The notes beneath the pieces were generated by a model. That model made no database searches. It was not told the DNA's origin and saw only the letters and a program-made list of their open reading frames with translations. Positions 5,500 through 8,459 of a stretch of DNA of 8,459 bases are shown piece by piece. The translations under genes were made by a program, and so were the position numbers. Position 1 is the first letter of the stretch; each line of letters starts with the position of its first letter. Source of the DNA: DASSBG01 sp035703755 (GTDB taxonomy: Bacteria > Pseudomonadota > Gammaproteobacteria > Xanthomonadales > Rhodanobacteraceae); contig DASSXP010000077.1 in NCBI GenBank assembly GCA_035703755.1, forward strand, positions 1 to 8,459, written 5' to 3'.

Positions 5500-7323
5500 T
5501 CAGCCGTGCAGTGCCGCATAGATGCGTTCGGCGAGGTCGCGGTTGATGCCTTTCACCTGCATCAGTTCCTCGACGCCGGCGCCAGTGACGCCGTCGAGGC
5601 CGCCAAACGCCCGCAACAACGTAGCACGTCGCTGTCGGCCGATGCCGGGAACGTCCTCCAGCACGCTGCGTTCGCGGGCCTTGGCGCGACGACGGCGATG
5701 GCCTTCGATGGCAAAGCGGTGCGATTCGTCGCGGACCGCGTTGATGAGGTGCAAGGCGGGCGAATGCGATCCCGGTTGCAGCAAGCGACCGTCGGCCTCC
5801 AGCACCAGGGTTTCCTCGCCGGCCCGTCGCGCCGGGCCTTTCGCCACGCCAACCAGCACGATGCCGGTGACGCCCAGCGCATCCAGCGCGGCCCGCGCCT
5901 GCGCCAGTTGTCCCTTGCCACCGTCGATCAGCAGCAAATCGGGCCGCGCGCCCTCCCCTTGCGCGAGGCGCCGGAAGCGCCGGGTCAGGGCCTGATTCAT
6001 GGCGGCGTAGTCATCGCCGGGCGTGATGCCTTCGATATTGAAGCGGCGATAATGGGATTTTTCCGCCCCTTCCGGCCCGAACACAACGCAGGACGCCACC
6101 GTGGCTTCACCGCGCGTGTGGCTGATGTCGAAGCATTCGATCCGCGCTGGAGGTTGCGGCAAGCCCAGCACGTTGGCGAGATCACCGAAGCGCTGTGCCA
6201 ATGTCTGGCGGCTGGCCAGACGCGACGTGAGCGCCGCATCCGCGTTGCGGCCGGCCAGCGCCAGAAAGCGCGCGCGTTCGCCGCGTACGCGGTGCTTGAC
6301 CTGGACGACGCGCGCGGCGCCGCTGGACAGTGCCTCCGTCAGCGGCACCACATCCTCCGCGCTCACCTCGGCGACGACTTCGGCGGGCGCCGGATGGTCG
6401 AGATAGTGCTGGGCCACGAATTGCGTCAGCAACTCGGCGCGACTGCTGTCCAGCGGCAACTTCGGAAAATGGTCGCGCGAACCGAGGCTGATGCCGTTGC
6501 GGAAATACAGCACGCTGACGCAGGCGACGCCGCCGGCGACCCGGCACGCCCACACATCCATGTCGGCGCTGGCGCCTTCAATGTGACGTTCAGCGGCAAG
6601 CGCGCGCAGATTGGCCACACTGTCGCGCAGTTGCGCCGCCCGCTCAAACTCCAGCGTCTGGCTGGCACGCTCCATCGCCGCGACCATGTCCTGGATCACC
6701 GCGTCGTTGTCGCCGTGCAGAAACAGCCGCAAGCGGCGCACGTTGTCGGCGTACTCGGCTTTGTCGATCAGCGCCACGCAGGGCGCGCTGCAACGGCCGA
6801 TCTGGTATTGCAGGCAGGGCCGCGAGCGGTTCTTGAAGTAACTGTCTTCACAATTGCGAATCTTGAACAGCTTCTGCAACAGGGCCAGGCTTTCACGCAC
6901 CGCGTGCGCGCTGGGATACGGCCCGAAGAATTCGCCGGGCTGGTTGCGGGCGCCGCGATGGAAGGACAAGCGCGGAAACTCGGCGTCGGTGGACAGGTGG
7001 ATGTAGGGGTAACTCTTGTCGTCGCGCAACAGGATGTTGTAGCGCGGCTTCAGGCTTTTGATCAGTTGCGACTCCAGCAACAACGCTTCGCCGGCGGTGC
7101 GGGTCACGGTGACCTCGACGCGGGCGATTTGCGCCACCATCGAGGCAATCCGCGGTTCCATCCGCGGTTTCAGGAAATAGCTGCCGACGCGCTTCTTGAG
7201 GCTGGCCGCCTTGCCGACGTACAAAAGTTGATCGTCGACATCGAAGTAGCGATAGACGCCGGGCGAGCTGGTCAAGGTGCGGACAAAGGCCTTGCCGTCA
7301 AAGCCCGATTCAAGCTGTGCCAT
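5500..7323 (-). CDS. uvrC: Excinuclease ABC subunit C
   Basis: UvrC makes both incisions of nucleotide excision repair after UvrA and UvrB have located damage. The 607 residues, against 610 in E. coli, show all domains. The GIY-YIG nuclease for the 3' cut has GVY (22-24), YVG (35-37), R45 and E84. Four cysteines (C158, C170, C178, C182) match the spacing of the iron-sulfur ligands described for E. coli UvrC. A UVR/UvrB-binding segment lies at about 206-240. The RNase H-like nuclease for the 5' cut has D399 (FDISH), D467 (LLIDGGKG) and H535 (DESHRF). Tandem helix-hairpin-helix motifs lie at about 555-604 (VPGIG, VKGINRD). The ATG at 7323 follows the phosphatase stop by 9 bases, so the gene lies inside an operon and is likely cotranscribed with kdsB, the phosphatase and pgsA. 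Nothing appears damaged. Confidence 0.98.
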   Translation of the reverse strand: MAQLESGFDGKAFVRTLTSSPGVYRYFDVDDQLLYVGKAASLKKRVGSYFLKPRMEPRIASMVAQIARVEVTVTRTAGEALLLESQLIKSLKPRYNILLRDDKSYPYIHLSTDAEFPRLSFHRGARNQPGEFFGPYPSAHAVRESLALLQKLFKIRNCEDSYFKNRSRPCLQYQIGRCSAPCVALIDKAEYADNVRRLRLFLHGDNDAVIQDMVAAMERASQTLEFERAAQLRDSVANLRALAAERHIEGASADMDVWACRVAGGVACVSVLYFRNGISLGSRDHFPKLPLDSSRAELLTQFVAQHYLDHPAPAEVVAEVSAEDVVPLTEALSSGAARVVQVKHRVRGERARFLALAGRNADAALTSRLASRQTLAQRFGDLANVLGLPQPPARIECFDISHTRGEATVASCVVFGPEGAEKSHYRRFNIEGITPGDDYAAMNQALTRRFRRLAQGEGARPDLLLIDGGKGQLAQARAALDALGVTGIVLVGVAKGPARRAGEETLVLEADGRLLQPGSHSPALHLINAVRDESHRFAIEGHRRRRAKARERSVLEDVPGIGRQRRATLLRAFGGLDGVTGAGVEELMQVKGINRDLAERIYAALHG

Positions 7324-7332
7324 GCTGCGTGC

Positions 7333-7818
7333 TTATCCGTGCTCGACCCGCACGCCATCGCGGTCGATGCGTGCCGTGAGACCGGCCACGGCGCGCTCCA
7401 GCAGTCGCAGCACGTCGACAAAGCCCGCCTCGCCGCCGAAATAGGGATCGGGTACCTCGGCCTCGACCGCAATGCCGGCAACATCGAGCAGCAAGGCGCA
7501 GCGCGCCGTGGCATCGGTTGGCGCCCGCTGCCTGATCTCCGCCAGATTGCTGCGATCCATCGCCAGCAGCCAGTCGTACTGGTGGTAGTGGGCCACCGCG
7601 ACTTGTTGTGCCCGGTGCGCTTCCAGCGTGTAGCCGTGTGCCGTGGCGACCGCACGCGCGCGCGCATCGGCCCCTTCGCCCACATGCCAGTTGCCGGTGC
7701 CAGCCGAGGCCAGCGGCAGACGCAGGCCGGCCCGCGCGAACTCACGCCGTGCGATGGCCTCGGCCAGCGGCGAGCGGCAGATATTGCCCAGGCAGACGAA
7801 CAGAATGCCGCCGCTCAT
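7333..7818 (-). CDS. Low-molecular-weight protein tyrosine phosphatase
   Basis: A cytoplasmic phosphatase of 161 residues, the usual family length. The N-terminal P-loop CLGNICRS (C9 nucleophile, R15, S16) follows a hydrophobic beta strand (GILFV), and the general acid lies in DPYFGG (D124 P125 Y126), both diagnostic. DWLLAMDRSN (82-91) is another conserved family segment. Relatives dephosphorylate tyrosine kinases of capsule and exopolysaccharide export (Wzb, Etp) or other phosphoproteins, but no kinase or export gene is in view, so the substrate is unknown. The ATG at 7818 overlaps the kdsB stop (ATGA), which points to translational coupling. Its position between an LPS sugar gene and uvrC may only reflect operon packing. 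Confidence 0.95.
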   Translation of the reverse strand: MSGGILFVCLGNICRSPLAEAIARREFARAGLRLPLASAGTGNWHVGEGADARARAVATAHGYTLEAHRAQQVAVAHYHQYDWLLAMDRSNLAEIRQRAPTDATARCALLLDVAGIAVEAEVPDPYFGGEAGFVDVLRLLERAVAGLTARIDRDGVRVEHG

Positions 7819-8459
7819 GCGTCGAGACCTGCTGCAAGAACCCGTGCGGCGCGCGCCAGATCGGCTTCGGTGTCAATACCGGGCGGAAACGGCTCGGGCG
7901 CCAGACGCACCGCAATGGCGTGGCCGTGCTCCAGCGCGCGCAATTGCTCCAGCGATTCCGCCTGCTCCAGCGGCGTGCGTGGCAAGGCCGCGAATCGCTG
8001 AAGGAAACCGGCGCGATAGGCGTACATGCCGATATGCCGCAACAGCGGCACCTGGGTCGGCAAGGTGTCGCGGGATCGGGCCAGTGCATCGCGCGCCCAC
8101 GGCACTGGCGCGCGGCTGAAGTACAGCGCCCGGCCCTGCTGGTCACACACCAGTTTGACGCAATTGGGGTCGAAGAACTCCTCGATCCGCTCCAGCGGCG
8201 TGGCCAGGGTCGCCATGTCGGTGCCGCACTCCACCAAGGCGGCCGCCACGGCGCGGATGCCACTGGCCGGCGCAAACGGCTCATCGCCCTGCAGATTGAC
8301 GACGACCGCCGCATCCGCCCAGCCGCACTGGCTGGCACAGGCGGCCAGCCGATCGCTGCCGCTGGCGAGATCGGGATCGGTCATGCACACGGTGACTTGC
8401 AGATCGCCAATGGCTGCGGCAATGCGCGCATCGTCAGTCGCCACCACCACATCGGTCGC
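7815..8459 (-). CDS. kdsB: 3-deoxy-manno-octulosonate cytidylyltransferase (CMP-Kdo synthetase), N-terminus beyond the window
   Basis: KdsB activates Kdo with CTP to CMP-Kdo, the donor for the inner core of lipopolysaccharide, in the cytoplasm. The visible 214 residues begin at ATDVVVATDDARI, so about 40 N-terminal residues, with the nucleotide-binding start of the family (around 250 residues), are missing at the right edge. Conserved segments are VVNLQGDEPF (the acidic residues bind metal and sugar), YFSRAPVPWARD, LLRHIGMYAYR and the C-terminal PPGIDTEADL. ASGSDRLA, where many relatives have HASGTDR, is a mild variant. The stop codon overlaps the phosphatase start. Presence of this gene implies a Gram-negative outer membrane with Kdo-containing LPS. 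Confidence 0.96.
   Translation of the reverse strand, partial: ATDVVVATDDARIAAAIGDLQVTVCMTDPDLASGSDRLAACASQCGWADAAVVVNLQGDEPFAPASGIRAVAAALVECGTDMATLATPLERIEEFFDPNCVKLVCDQQGRALYFSRAPVPWARDALARSRDTLPTQVPLLRHIGMYAYRAGFLQRFAALPRTPLEQAESLEQLRALEHGHAIAVRLAPEPFPPGIDTEADLARAARVLAAGLDA

Noticed and set aside
5466..5519. Longer pgsA start at 5519
   Set aside because: It would overlap the uvrC end and add 18 polar residues unlike the family; the ATG at 5465 gives the usual N-terminus.
5497..8001. An 834-codon open frame on the plus strand opposite uvrC, the phosphatase and kdsB
   Set aside because: It lies opposite three clear gene families, is rich in Arg, Ala, Gln and His as expected of the antisense of GC-rich codons, and shows no recognisable domain.

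Overview
The window is GC-rich (my estimate is mid-60s percent G+C) and almost fully coding. It looks like the chromosome of a gammaproteobacterium. The order uvrC - pgsA - tRNA-Gly - tRNA-Cys - tRNA-Leu is the one known from E. coli (uvrC-pgsA-glyW-cysT-leuZ). A kdsB - low-molecular-weight phosphatase - uvrC run at this base composition suggests the Xanthomonas/Rhodanobacter/Lysobacter group, but that lineage assignment is inference.

Left part (1-4045, all minus strand): a type III restriction-modification locus in the usual order, mod then res, with a 4-base ATGA stop/start overlap. res (helicase/restriction subunit) is open for all 776 visible codons and runs off the left edge before its nuclease domain. 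mod (adenine methyltransferase) is broken twice: an amber codon immediately after the DPPYNTGN motif, and a one-base deletion near the C-terminus that puts the conserved tail out of frame. Res proteins of this class need Mod to recognise DNA, so the locus is probably silent or decaying, unless the lesions are assembly errors.

Middle part (4046-4863): tRNA-Leu(UAA) on the plus strand, convergent with tRNA-Cys(GCA) and tRNA-Gly(GCC) on the minus strand. Between Leu and Cys lies a cluster of related palindromic, REP-like repeats. tRNA-Gly forms a compact unit of its own. A near-consensus sigma-70 promoter overlaps the pgsA stop codon, and a rho-independent terminator lies just after the tRNA.

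Right part (4860-8459, all minus strand): a tightly packed housekeeping run transcribed kdsB (partial) > low-molecular-weight protein tyrosine phosphatase > uvrC > pgsA. It covers an LPS inner-core sugar precursor (CMP-Kdo), a phosphatase, nucleotide excision repair and phosphatidylglycerol synthesis. The kdsB and phosphatase genes overlap by ATGA and the later gaps are 9 and 34 bases.

I found no clearly undescribed system. The points most worth a second look are the doubly broken mod beside an open res, the inverted tRNA-Leu at the junction of accessory and core DNA, the palindromic repeat cluster, and the self-contained tRNA-Gly unit that separates tRNA-Cys from its expected promoter.
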